A DNA stretch of 64,000 nucleotides from NCBI GenBank assembly GCA_964640725.1, contig CAZXIJ010000004.1:1-64000 (forward strand), given 5' to 3'. Below the pieces are notes generated by a model that had not been told where the DNA came from, did not search any database, and was given only the letters and a program-made list of their open reading frames with translations. Source of the DNA: CALHVX01 sp964640725 (GTDB lineage: Bacteria; Pseudomonadota; Gammaproteobacteria; Pseudomonadales; Azotimanducaceae). The translations under genes were made by a program, and so were the position numbers. Below, in pieces: positions 35,168 through 44,007 of this stretch; position 1 is the stretch's first letter; each line of letters opens with the position of its first letter.

Positions 35168-36397
35168 ATGGTCGATCACCACACGTCGGACAATCACGGC
35201 GCCACCGGTCCGCTCAGCGGGGTCCGAGTACTCGACCTGACGACCATGGTCTCCGGGCCCATGGCCTCATCGATCCTCGCGGATCAGGGCGCGGACGTGA
35301 TCAAGGTGGAATCTCCCCGCGGCGACGAGATGCGCTACATCGGCAATCAGCGCAACGGCGTACCGGCCGCCTTTTTTTCCTGCAATCGCGGCAAGCGGTC
35401 CATCTGTCTGGACCTCAAGCAGGAGGCTGCAAAAGCGCCGCTGGAAGCGCTGATCCGGCAGTCCGACGTGTTCATGCAGAACTTCCGCCCTGGGGCGATG
35501 GCGCGCATGGGCTTTTCGGAGACTCGGGTGCGCGAGCTCAACCCAAACATCATTTACGTGTCGATCAGCGGCTTCGGCGACGACGGCCCGTACAGCGATC
35601 AACGCGTCTACGACCCGGTGATTCAGGCGCTGACCGGCGCAACGGACATCCAGGCGGATCGGGCGACCGGTACCCCGAAAATGTTTCGCATCATCATCGC
35701 CGACAAAGTGACCGCGGTCAGCGCGGCCCAGGCCATCAGCGCGGCGCTGTTCGCGCGCGAGCGTCAGGGTATCGCCCAGCACGTCAAGCTGAGCATGCAC
35801 AGCACCATGATCGCGTTCTTTTGGCCCGAAGGCATGTCCGGCCTGACCTTTGTGGGCGACGAGATCGATGTGACGCGCTATCAGGGCACGATGGATCTGA
35901 TCTACCAGACCAAGGATGGCTACATCACCGCCGGCGCGATCAGCGACAAGGAATGGCAGGGGATGTGCCGCGCGCTGGGGCAACCAGGCTGGATTGACGA
36001 TGAGCGCTTCGCAACGACCGCGGCAAGGTTCCGCAACGCCGAGCTGCGCAAGCAACTGACCGCCGGCGAGATCGAGCGCTACGAGGCGGAGCCGTTGCTC
36101 GCCCGCCTGCGCGCCGAGGGCGTGCCCAGCGCCCCGCTGCTGAGCCGCCTGGAGCTGCTCGAGCACGAGCAGGTCCTGGCCAACGACACGATTGGCATCT
36201 ACGAATTTTCGGGCCACGGCAAGATCCGCCAGGCCCGGCCAGCGGCCCTGTTCCACAAGACCCCGAGCGATGTGCGCCTGCCGGCGCCTCGCCTCGGGGA
36301 ACACACGGACCAGATTCTGGACGCTGCAGGCTTTGATGAGAACGCGCGTGCGTCACTGCGCAGTGCCGGAGCGGCAATTGGCTGGGAAGCGCCCTGA
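35168..36397 (+). CDS. CaiB/BaiF-type CoA-transferase (class III)
   Basis: 409 residues, with GGGAG before the ATG. The N-terminal block LSGVRVLDLTTMVSGPMASS and ADQGADVIKVESPRGDEMR, then FFSCNRGKRSICLDLK and VFMQNFRPGAMARMG, are class III hallmarks. The Asp of VYDPVIQALTG matches the catalytic aspartate that forms the aspartyl-CoA anhydride. It moves CoA between carboxylic acids; the specific acids cannot be read from sequence. Confidence 0.9.
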   Translation: MVDHHTSDNHGATGPLSGVRVLDLTTMVSGPMASSILADQGADVIKVESPRGDEMRYIGNQRNGVPAAFFSCNRGKRSICLDLKQEAAKAPLEALIRQSDVFMQNFRPGAMARMGFSETRVRELNPNIIYVSISGFGDDGPYSDQRVYDPVIQALTGATDIQADRATGTPKMFRIIIADKVTAVSAAQAISAALFARERQGIAQHVKLSMHSTMIAFFWPEGMSGLTFVGDEIDVTRYQGTMDLIYQTKDGYITAGAISDKEWQGMCRALGQPGWIDDERFATTAARFRNAELRKQLTAGEIERYEAEPLLARLRAEGVPSAPLLSRLELLEHEQVLANDTIGIYEFSGHGKIRQARPAALFHKTPSDVRLPAPRLGEHTDQILDAAGFDENARASLRSAGAAIGWEAP

Positions 36398-36410
36398 ACG
36401 CCGCTCGCGG

Positions 36411-36773
36411 CTAGTCCGTCAGCCACTCCAGCGCATCATCGTAGGAGCGAAAGGCCCGGCGCTGCTGATCCACCGTGCCGTCGGCAACGGCCGCATAGAC
36501 GCGCGCCATGCCAAAGACGTCGTCATCGTGCGCGACCATGGCAAATTTGGTCCCGGTCCAGGACGGATCGAACACATCGTAGGCCAATCGCTGCAGCTGG
36601 TCTGCCGTGACGCTACCCATGGTGGCGGTGCGCAGGTCGTATAGCGCGTTGTAGTTGGGGTCGTAGTCCGGGTGCGCCTTGACCGCCTGGACCACGGCCT
36701 GCACACCCACGGGATCAAACTCGCCGCTCAAGGTCACGATGCTGACTTTGCGCTCATGATCAACTTCTATCAT
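36411..36773 (-). CDS. Small STAS/SpoIIAA-like protein
   Basis: 120 residues from ATG 36773, with GGGAG upstream. It begins IEVDHERKVSIVTLSGEFDPV, the beta-hairpin and helix start typical of SpoIIAA/STAS-like folds. The later segments (ALYDLRTATMGSVTADQL, FAMVAHDDDVFGMARVYAAV, SYDDALEWLTD) fit the SpoIIAA-like group of small regulatory or lipid-binding proteins. No cognate kinase or sigma factor adjoins it. The family call is tentative. Confidence 0.6.
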   Translation of the reverse strand: MIEVDHERKVSIVTLSGEFDPVGVQAVVQAVKAHPDYDPNYNALYDLRTATMGSVTADQLQRLAYDVFDPSWTGTKFAMVAHDDDVFGMARVYAAVADGTVDQQRRAFRSYDDALEWLTD

Positions 36774-36825
36774 CCATCGGCTCCCGCCAAGTCGCGCCGG
36801 CTTCACCGCTGTCCTGCAGCTTTTT

Positions 36826-36840
36826 TGCCAATCCTTGGCA
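36826..36840. promoter_or_regulatory. Perfect inverted repeat, possible operator
   Basis: TGCCAA-TCC-TTGGCA lies in the 190-bp space between the STAS-like gene and the divergent ptrB. It is preceded by a T-run on the plus strand. On neither strand is it followed by T residues, so it is unlikely to be a terminator; it more resembles a regulator site. The regulator is unknown. Confidence 0.3.
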
Positions 36841-36964
36841 TGGCCATTCCTGGCCGAGCCGCACTTTACTCTCTTTCGGCGATCACGTCCGACGCAGGGT
36901 GGCCCGCCTGCCTGCCCTCGGGCAAAGTGCACTCCCCGGTCATTGGCGCCAGAGGCAAACAGCC

Positions 36965-39178
36965 ATGGGTCTGAAACACGCCACAGGTCTTGTCGCCATG
37001 ATCAGTCTAGTCGCAGGATGCGGCGCGGCGCGGCCGGTCCCTTCAGCTCCCGAGGAATCTGCTGTGCCAAAGACATTCAGTGACGCGTTCGTTCCCGACC
37101 GTCCCGCCCCGGTTGCGCCCCGGATCGCGCACAGCTTCGAGTACCACGGCGTGCGCGTGAGCGACCCCTACCATTGGCTCAAGGATCAGGGCTATCCCAC
37201 CGTGGACGATCCGGAGGTCCTGGCCTACCTGAATGCCGAGAACGCTTACTACGGCGAGGCCATGGCACCGCTCGAGGACCTTAGCGAGGTGCTGTTCCAG
37301 GAAATGAGGGCACGGCGCCCGGAGGCCGAGCAGTCCGTCCCCTGGCGGGAGGGCGCCTACTGGTATCAGTGGCGTTTCGAAGAGGGCGCGCAGTACCGCT
37401 CCTGGCTGTGGGCACCGAGCGACCCGGCAACCGGAGAACCCAGCGCTGACGCCTATCGGGTGCTGCTCGACGAGGCGAAGCTGGCCGAGGGCCACGAGTT
37501 CTTCCGCCTCGGCGGCCTGGAGCTGAGCCCGGACCATCGCTTGCTTGCCTACAGCGACGACACCACCGGCGGCGAGCGCTACCGGCTGCACCTGGTGGAC
37601 AGCAATACCGGCGAGCCCCGCCATCCGCCGATCGAGCAAACGATCGGCTCGCCGGTATTCAGCGCCGACGGTCGCTACCTGTTTTATCGCGTGGTCAACA
37701 GCGAATGGCGCCCGCATCGCGTCATGCGGCTGGACCTGTCCAGCGGCGCACAGGAAGTGGTCTTCGAAGAATCTGACGCCTCGTACTTTGTCGGCCTGGA
37801 CAGCACCCAGTCTGATGCGTTCATTGTGATCAGCAGCGGCGATCACATCACCAGCGAGCTCTACCTCCTGGCCCGGAGCGAGCCGCTCGCAGAGCTCCAG
37901 CTCATCAGCCCCCGGCGCCCCGGACACGAATACGACCTGGAACACCGCGGCGACCGGCTCATCATTCGCAGCAATCGCGACCACCAGAACTTTGCGCTGT
38001 ACGAAGCACCGCTTGCGCAGCCGACGGAAGACCACTGGCAAGCCCTTGTTCCCGGTAGCGATGCACGGTATCTGACCGGGTTCGCAGTGTTTGCGATGCA
38101 CACGGTGCTGGAGGAGCGCGTCGGCGGCCTCGACCAGATTCGTGTCTGGCCCGTCGGCGCGACCGCGCCCTACGCCATCGATTTTCCAGAGGCCAGCTAC
38201 GCGGCCGGCATCGGGACGAACGCCGAGTTTGAGCTTGAACAGCTGCGCATCGGCTACGAGTCCATGGTCACCCCCGGCACCGTGTTCGATTTCGACCTCG
38301 CGGAGCGTACTCTGCGCACGCGCAAGGTACGGGAGATTCCATCAGGCTATACCGCTGACGACTACCGCACAGAACGCCTGAACGTTCAGGTGCGCGACGG
38401 CGAGTTGGTGCCCGTGAGCCTGGTCTACCATCGCGACATGCCGCCGGCGCCAGACCGCCCGCTGTACCTGTACGGCTACGGGGCCTACGGCTCAGCCATT
38501 TCTCCCGGCTTCAACCCGACTCGCCTGTCTTTGCTGGACCGGGGCGTGAGCTTCGCCATCGCGCACATTCGCGGCGGCGATGATCTGGGGTACGCCTGGT
38601 ATCAGGCCGGCAAGCTCAAGCAGCGCACCAACACGTTCAACGATTTCGTTGACGTCGGCGCAGACCTTATGGAGCGCGGCTACAGCGGCAAGGGCAAGAT
38701 CGCCATGGTCGGCGGCAGTGCCGGCGGCGAGCTGGTGGGCGCAGCGGTCAATCAGGCCCGGGAGTGGCTGGGCGCCGCGGTGCTGCACGTACCGTTCGTT
38801 GACGTGCTCAATACCATGCTGGACACCTCTTTGCCGCTGACGCCCATGGAATGGCCCGAGTGGGGCAACCCGATCGAGGATGCCGAGGCGTTCCGCCTCA
38901 TTCAGTCCTACTCGCCCTACGACCAGCTACAACCGGGCGCCTATCCGCCCATGCTCGTGACCGGCGGGCTGAACGACCCGCGCGTCACCTACTGGGAACC
39001 GGCCAAATACGTCGCGAAACTGCGCACGCTGAAGACCAACGATGCCGCCCTGCTTCTGAAAATCAACATGGGCGCTGGTCACGGCGGCAAGTCCGGCCGC
39101 TTCGATGCCCTGCGAGAAGATGCGCAGGAATACGCGTTCCTGCTGCAGGTCCTGGGCGTCCACACCGGACCGTCCTAG
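36965..39178 (+). CDS. ptrB: Oligopeptidase B-like serine peptidase (S9), lipoprotein form
   Basis: 737 residues from ATG 36965. A lipoprotein signal ends SLVAGC, so the enzyme should be membrane-anchored, unlike cytosolic E. coli PtrB. The N-terminal region includes VSDPYHWLKDQGYPTVDDPE and a seven-bladed propeller. The catalytic domain has GGSAGGELVGAAVNQ (Ser), TGGLNDPRVTYWEPAK (Asp) and GAGHGGKSGRFD (His). It probably cleaves peptides after basic residues. The lipobox and export are the notable deviations from the textbook protein. Confidence 0.9.
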   Translation: MGLKHATGLVAMISLVAGCGAARPVPSAPEESAVPKTFSDAFVPDRPAPVAPRIAHSFEYHGVRVSDPYHWLKDQGYPTVDDPEVLAYLNAENAYYGEAMAPLEDLSEVLFQEMRARRPEAEQSVPWREGAYWYQWRFEEGAQYRSWLWAPSDPATGEPSADAYRVLLDEAKLAEGHEFFRLGGLELSPDHRLLAYSDDTTGGERYRLHLVDSNTGEPRHPPIEQTIGSPVFSADGRYLFYRVVNSEWRPHRVMRLDLSSGAQEVVFEESDASYFVGLDSTQSDAFIVISSGDHITSELYLLARSEPLAELQLISPRRPGHEYDLEHRGDRLIIRSNRDHQNFALYEAPLAQPTEDHWQALVPGSDARYLTGFAVFAMHTVLEERVGGLDQIRVWPVGATAPYAIDFPEASYAAGIGTNAEFELEQLRIGYESMVTPGTVFDFDLAERTLRTRKVREIPSGYTADDYRTERLNVQVRDGELVPVSLVYHRDMPPAPDRPLYLYGYGAYGSAISPGFNPTRLSLLDRGVSFAIAHIRGGDDLGYAWYQAGKLKQRTNTFNDFVDVGADLMERGYSGKGKIAMVGGSAGGELVGAAVNQAREWLGAAVLHVPFVDVLNTMLDTSLPLTPMEWPEWGNPIEDAEAFRLIQSYSPYDQLQPGAYPPMLVTGGLNDPRVTYWEPAKYVAKLRTLKTNDAALLLKINMGAGHGGKSGRFDALREDAQEYAFLLQVLGVHTGPS

Positions 39179-39190
39179 GCCCGCGCAGCG

Positions 39191-39508
39191 CTACCAGCTG
39201 CGCCGAGCGGCGATCGCGTTGGCCGCTTCGAAGGTCGCCGTGCGCAGGTGCCCGAGCCGGGCGTTGAGGTTGCGGTAACGCAGCGGCTCGCTTGCGCGGA
39301 ATTGCTCTCCGAGCGTCAGGTCAGAGAGCGTCTCGAAGCCGCCGAAGCACCCGAGAATGAAGGTCGCGCCCCCCAGCTTGTGATCTTCCACCTGCCGCAG
39401 GCCACGCTGCAGATAGCTGATCCAAAACTCATGGTTGGCCTCTTCGAGCAGCGCGATCAGTGCTCGGGTTTGCCGGGCCAGCTCTTCGAACTGCTCGTGC
39501 AGGGTCAT
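39191..39508 (-). CDS. Conserved hypothetical protein
   Basis: 105 residues from ATG 39508 (MTLHEQFEELARQTRALI). Helical throughout, with YLQRGLRQVEDHKLGGATFI and LGCFGGFETLSDLTLG as probable conserved blocks. No signal peptide or membrane segment. It ends 12 bp from the ptrB stop (tail to tail) and is divergent from the aminotransferase. Function unknown. Confidence 0.6.
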   Translation of the reverse strand: MTLHEQFEELARQTRALIALLEEANHEFWISYLQRGLRQVEDHKLGGATFILGCFGGFETLSDLTLGEQFRASEPLRYRNLNARLGHLRTATFEAANAIAARRSW

Positions 39509-39646
39509 GCTTGAAAGATCTCCGGCGGGCGCGGCGGGCAGTGTACCCCAGGGCCGTGAAGCCCCCTGATTCTGCCCTGCCCCGCTAGGCACGCCCGGTA
39601 TCGACGCAGTACACTGCGCCCGCCAGCCACCCGCGCGGAAACGAAG

Positions 39647-40849
39647 ATGTTCGAGCACCTGGACCTGCTCCCCCCGGACCCGATCTTAGGCCTTGGCCAG
39701 CAGTTCGCCGCTGACCCTAACCCGGACAAAGTGGGCCTGTCCGTCGGCGTCTTTCAGGACGAGAGCGGCAACACGCCAATCCTGGAATCCGTGCGCCAGG
39801 CCGAAGCTGCGGTGCTGCAAGCGCAAAAGACCAAGGCCTACATTCCCCAGGCCGGCGACCCGTCATTTATCCAGGGCATCACGCGCCTGGTTCTGGGCGC
39901 TGACCTGGCCGAGCAGAGCGCCCAGCGGGTTGCCGTGGTCCAGGGTGCCGGCGGCTGCGGCGCGCTGCGGATCGCGGCTGAGGTCGCTCACGCCGCGAGT
40001 CCGGAGGCCGTGATCTGGGCCAGCACCCCGACCTGGGCCAATCACTATCCGCTGCTCGAATCTGCTGGCTTTACGCTCAAGGCCTACCCCTACTACGACG
40101 CGCAGCGCAGCGACATCGACTTCCCGGCAATGCTCGAAGGACTCAAGGCCGCGAAAGCGGGCGATCTGGTTCTTCTGCACGCCAGCTGCCACAACCCGAC
40201 CGGTGCTGACCTGAATCGCGGCCAGTGGGACGAACTGCTGGCTTTCCTCGATGAGCGGAACCTGATTCCATTCATCGACAGCGCCTACCAGGGCTTCGCC
40301 AACGGCCTGGAGGAAGATGCCTACGGGATTCGGGCTGCCGTCGAGCGGCTGCCCAATGTCCTTGTGGCCACTTCCTGCTCCAAAAACTTCGGCCTTTACC
40401 GGGAGCGCACCGGCGCCATGATGTTCGCTGGCCGCGATCGCAAGGAAGCCGATGCCGCGCGCAGCCACGCCCTGTCCCTGGCCCGACGCAGCTACACCAT
40501 GGCCCCGTACCACGGCGGCGGAATCGTCGGCGCGATCCTCGCCAGTCCGGAACTCGAAGCCCTGTGGCGCAGCGAGGTCGATGGCATGCGCGGTCACATC
40601 AACGGCATGCGCGTGGCGCTGGCCACCGCGCTGGCAGAGCGCCAGGTCGGCAAGGATTTCGCCTTCGTGGAATCCCAGCGGGGCATGTTCTCGCTGCTGG
40701 GCCTGAGCGAGCCGGCTATCGCGCGGCTGCGTGAGGCGCACGGCGTCTACGTGCTCAAGTCCAGCCGCATGAACGCCGCAGGCCTGTCGGCAGCCAACGT
40801 GCCCGTTGTCGCGGACGCGATTGCCGAGGTGCTGCGCAGCACAGACTAG
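39647..40849 (+). CDS. Aromatic/aspartate aminotransferase (class I)
   Basis: 400 residues, the size of TyrB/AspC, with GGAAACGAAG before the ATG. The family N-terminus is PPDPILGLGQQFAADPNPDKV followed by LSVGVFQDESG. PLP-pocket motifs are ASTPTWANHYPLLESAG, HASCHNPTGADL, FIDSAYQGFANG and the Schiff-base Lys in SCSKNFGLYRERTGAM; the substrate-carboxylate Arg lies in SSRMNAAGLS. It interconverts amino acids and 2-oxo acids. Aromatic or aspartate preference is not decided by sequence. Confidence 0.92.
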   Translation: MFEHLDLLPPDPILGLGQQFAADPNPDKVGLSVGVFQDESGNTPILESVRQAEAAVLQAQKTKAYIPQAGDPSFIQGITRLVLGADLAEQSAQRVAVVQGAGGCGALRIAAEVAHAASPEAVIWASTPTWANHYPLLESAGFTLKAYPYYDAQRSDIDFPAMLEGLKAAKAGDLVLLHASCHNPTGADLNRGQWDELLAFLDERNLIPFIDSAYQGFANGLEEDAYGIRAAVERLPNVLVATSCSKNFGLYRERTGAMMFAGRDRKEADAARSHALSLARRSYTMAPYHGGGIVGAILASPELEALWRSEVDGMRGHINGMRVALATALAERQVGKDFAFVESQRGMFSLLGLSEPAIARLREAHGVYVLKSSRMNAAGLSAANVPVVADAIAEVLRSTD

Positions 40850-40862
40850 CCTGCGCGCGGAT

Positions 40863-41579
40863 TCAGGGCTTGACCGCCAATGTCGCCATGGACGTTGGCA
40901 TATAGGCATTCAACCGCGTGGCTTCGTCCGTCCACCGATCCTCGTAGAACCCGTGCAGCAGGAAGCCGGCATCGAGTTGGCCGCCAATCTGGTCGTTCAT
41001 GCTGTGGCTGAACTCGAACGCCTCGTTGTCTTCGATCAGCGCCTGCCGCCGCGCTGCCGGCAAATCCTCCGCATCGCTGTACGGCAACGCATAGCGGACC
41101 CTGAGCGGGCCGCCGGCTTCGATCTCGAAATGATCGAACAGGAAATAGTCCGGGTTCATGAACCCCGCAAGCAGGCGGCCACCGGGCCGCAGCACCCGAA
41201 AACACTCGAGCCAGACCGGCCGCACCACGCGCGAGAAGACGTTGCTCACCGGGTGCACGATCAGGTCAAAGCTGGCGTCAGGAAACACCGACAAATCAGC
41301 CATGTCGCCCGGAGTCGTGGTGAGCGCCAGCCCTTCCCGCGCTGCCACCTGGTCATCCAGCGCCAGCTGCTCTGCGGAGTAGTCGTAACTGGTGACCCGG
41401 GCACCCGCTGCGGCAAGCACCGGGGCTTGCTGGCCGCCCCCGGAGGCGAGACAGAGCAGCGCTCGGCCGGACAGGGGGCCGCCGTACCAGTCTTGCGGCA
41501 CCGGCTTGGTCGGCGTCAGGATGATTTGCCAGCGGCCAGCGCGGGCGTCAGCAATGACCTGGGGCGAGGCCGGCTGCAC
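40863..41579 (-). CDS. Class I SAM-dependent methyltransferase
   Basis: 238 residues if started at GTG 41579. The SAM-binding motif is LLCLASGGGQQAPVLAAAGA, followed by SYDYSAEQLALD, DLIVHPVSNVFSRV and ECFRVLRPGGRLLAGFMNP. The reading frame continues upstream with LKHNGRAWDAQARAGESPW, which matches the HN-x2-AW N-terminal block of this family. The true start is therefore probably a CTG at 41636 or 41645; no ATG, GTG or TTG is available there. It lies just downstream of the aldehyde dehydrogenase on the same strand. Substrate unknown. Confidence 0.85.
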   Translation of the reverse strand: MQPASPQVIADARAGRWQIILTPTKPVPQDWYGGPLSGRALLCLASGGGQQAPVLAAAGARVTSYDYSAEQLALDDQVAAREGLALTTTPGDMADLSVFPDASFDLIVHPVSNVFSRVVRPVWLECFRVLRPGGRLLAGFMNPDYFLFDHFEIEAGGPLRVRYALPYSDAEDLPAARRQALIEDNEAFEFSHSMNDQIGGQLDAGFLLHGFYEDRWTDEATRLNAYMPTSMATLAVKP

Positions 41580-41661
41580 CCAGGGACTCTCGCCGGCCCG
41601 GGCCTGCGCGTCCCAGGCCCGGCCGTTGTGCTTCAGGCAGTCCAGGACGCGGCCCGGCGAC

Positions 41662-43092
41662 TCAGACCGAAAGGTCCTTGAGCTTGTTCACGACGTCGCC
41701 AAAGAGCTCGTCGTCGTCCGGCACCACTTTGGTCTGGGCCAACGGCTTGGAGACCCAGGTCTCGTTGATCAAGTCACGCCAGCTGATGTTGTTGTTGGTG
41801 CCATTGCCGCCCCAGGACCCGCAGCCCAAGGAGAAGGTCTGGCGCATGCCGTTCCAAACGTTGCCGCTGTTCGAGGCCGCCTGCGGCTGGTTCACCATGA
41901 CCCGGGAGGTGCGGGTGGCGTTCGCAAGCTTCATGATGTTGTCGTCGCTGGACGAGTAGATGCCGCAGGAATGCCCCTGGCCCTGATAGGCCTGGATGTT
42001 GTTGGTGAGTTCGATCGCATGTTCGATATCGCGAGCGCGATACAGCGCCATGGTCACGCAGAGCTTTTCGCCGCTGAACGGATACTCGGCTCCGAAGCCG
42101 GTTTCTCGCACGATCAGGAACTCGGTGCCATCGGGAATCTCGAACCCTGCTGTTTCCGCCAGCACCGAGGCAGGTTGCGCGACGATCGCCGTATTCAGGT
42201 GGCCGTCATGCCAGATCGTGGCCTGGAGCTTGGCTTTTTGCGTATCGTCGAGCACAAACCCGCCCTGCGCCTGCAGCTTTCCGAGCATCTCGTCGTAGAT
42301 CGAATCGACCAGTATGACGGCGTTGTCCGAAGAACAGCTTGCGGCCAGGTCCAGGGTCTTCGACAGTTTGATCTTGGCTGCAGCATCGTCCAGGTCAGCC
42401 GTCTCATCGACGGTGATGACCGCATTGCCGACCCCGACCCCGAGCGCCGGCGTGCCGCTCGAATAAGCTGCGGTGACCATGGCACCGCCGCCGGTCGCCA
42501 GCACCCGGTCGCACTGCTTCATCAGTTCGTTGGTCGTTTCTAAAGACGGCTCTTCGATCGCGATCACCAGATCTTCCGGAGCGCCGCATGCCTTCAGCGC
42601 GGCACGCATGCGGTCGCAGATCAGCTTGTTGGTGCGCTTGGCTCGCGGGTGCGGTGCAACGATGATCGAGTTGCGTCCTTTGACCGCATGGATGCCCTTG
42701 ATCACCGGCGTGGCTTCCGGATTGGTGGACGGCGACAGCGCGCCGATGACGCCCATGGGCTTGGCGATCTTGACGATGTTGCGCACCGGATCTTCTTCGA
42801 GCACGCCCACCGACTTGTCGTTGATGATGTCGTAGAGCGTGGCGCGGGTTTTCTTGAAGATCTTGAGGAACTTGCCGTCGTAGTTACCCAGCCGGGTCTC
42901 GTCGACGGTGAACTGGGCGATCTCCTCGGCGACACCGGGCTGCGCCACGGACCAGACCATCGCTCGAATCAGCGTGTCGACCTGCTCCTGGGTGTAGTCC
43001 TCGATTTGCGCCTGGGCCGCGCGCGAACGCTCGATGAGAGCGGCGATCTCCGCTGCAGCCTGGGCGTTCACATCAATTGCCTGCTCAGCCAT
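41662..43092 (-). CDS. Acylating aldehyde dehydrogenase, sulfoacetaldehyde dehydrogenase (SauS)-like
   Basis: 476 residues, with GGAGAATG before the ATG. This is the acylating ALDH branch: GVIGALSPSTNPEATPVIKGI, GRNSIIVAPHPRAK, YSSGTPALGVGVGN and the catalytic Cys in LAASCSSDNAVIL. SauS and EutE/PduP relatives share these blocks and convert an aldehyde plus CoA and NAD(P) to an acyl-CoA. The overall pattern looks closest to SauS, but no sulfonate-pathway partner is nearby, so the aldehyde is unknown. The methyltransferase follows. Confidence 0.85.
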   Translation of the reverse strand: MAEQAIDVNAQAAAEIAALIERSRAAQAQIEDYTQEQVDTLIRAMVWSVAQPGVAEEIAQFTVDETRLGNYDGKFLKIFKKTRATLYDIINDKSVGVLEEDPVRNIVKIAKPMGVIGALSPSTNPEATPVIKGIHAVKGRNSIIVAPHPRAKRTNKLICDRMRAALKACGAPEDLVIAIEEPSLETTNELMKQCDRVLATGGGAMVTAAYSSGTPALGVGVGNAVITVDETADLDDAAAKIKLSKTLDLAASCSSDNAVILVDSIYDEMLGKLQAQGGFVLDDTQKAKLQATIWHDGHLNTAIVAQPASVLAETAGFEIPDGTEFLIVRETGFGAEYPFSGEKLCVTMALYRARDIEHAIELTNNIQAYQGQGHSCGIYSSSDDNIMKLANATRTSRVMVNQPQAASNSGNVWNGMRQTFSLGCGSWGGNGTNNNISWRDLINETWVSKPLAQTKVVPDDDELFGDVVNKLKDLSV

Positions 43093-43195
43093 GGGTCATT
43101 CTCCGGTTAGTCGTCGGCCCAGGGGCCAGTGCCTTAATCGTCAATGATACTGCAACGCGCTTCAATTTCGCAGGGTGCTGCGTGGGGCCGGCATC

Positions 43196-43951
43196 TCAGA
43201 AATGGCTTAGGTAGCCGCCGTCCACGACCAGGGTGTGGCCACTGACGTAGGACGCAGCAGCACTGGCCAGAAACACCGCCGCGCCACCGATCTCCTCCGG
43301 CTTGCCCCAACGCCCCAGCGACGAGCGTCGGGAGAGCCATTGCGCCACGGCCGGGTCGGCCACCATCGCGTCATTGCGCTCTGTGGCGAAGTAGCCGGGG
43401 GCGATTGCATTGACCGTGATGCCCCGGGGCCCGAGCTCCGCCGCCAGTGCCCGGGTCAGGGCATCCAGCCCGCCTTTGGCCATGGTGTACACCGCGTCCC
43501 CGTCCGCAGCGATCGGGCCCGCGATGCTGGTGATGTTGATCACCCGCCCGCCGGCACCCATCACCGCTGCAGCCTGGCGCGCCAGCGCAAAGGGGGCGAC
43601 CAGGTCGGCGTCCAGCAGCGCCCGGACATCCGCCAGCGCAAAGTCATCCAGCCGCCGGCGATCCCGCAAGCCGACATTGTTGATCAGGATATCCATCGGC
43701 CCCTGGGCGGCCAGCAGCTGCGCAAAGGCCGCATCGTCGGTCACGTCGAAGACGGCAGCATCGGCCTGCCCGCCCGCTGCTTCAAGGCCCGTCACGGCGT
43801 CGGCCACCGCCGCTCGCTCGCGGCCGTTCACCCATACCCTGGCGCCAGCCTGGCTCAGAGCCCGAGCCATGGCATAACCCAGCCCACGGCTGCTGCCGCT
43901 GACAAAGGCGCGGCGCCCATCAAGGGAAAAAAGGGAAAGACCGTCTGCCAT
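43196..43951 (-). CDS. SDR-family oxidoreductase (gluconate 5-dehydrogenase-like)
   Basis: 251 residues with GAGG before the ATG. The nucleotide motif is SGSSRGLGYAMARAL, NNVG follows the fourth strand, and catalytic Ser, Tyr and Lys are in NITSIAGPIAADGDAVYTMAKGG. The C-terminal GHTLVVDGGY is standard for the classical family. It resembles IdnO/Gno enzymes, but its substrate cannot be fixed. It lies downstream of the DUF2059 gene on the same strand. Confidence 0.88.
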   Translation of the reverse strand: MADGLSLFSLDGRRAFVSGSSRGLGYAMARALSQAGARVWVNGRERAAVADAVTGLEAAGGQADAAVFDVTDDAAFAQLLAAQGPMDILINNVGLRDRRRLDDFALADVRALLDADLVAPFALARQAAAVMGAGGRVINITSIAGPIAADGDAVYTMAKGGLDALTRALAAELGPRGITVNAIAPGYFATERNDAMVADPAVAQWLSRRSSLGRWGKPEEIGGAAVFLASAAASYVSGHTLVVDGGYLSHF

Positions 43952-44007
43952 CGCGACCTCGCTTGCACCATGCAGCGGCCGAGCGCGCGCTGCGGAGACG
44001 GCACACG

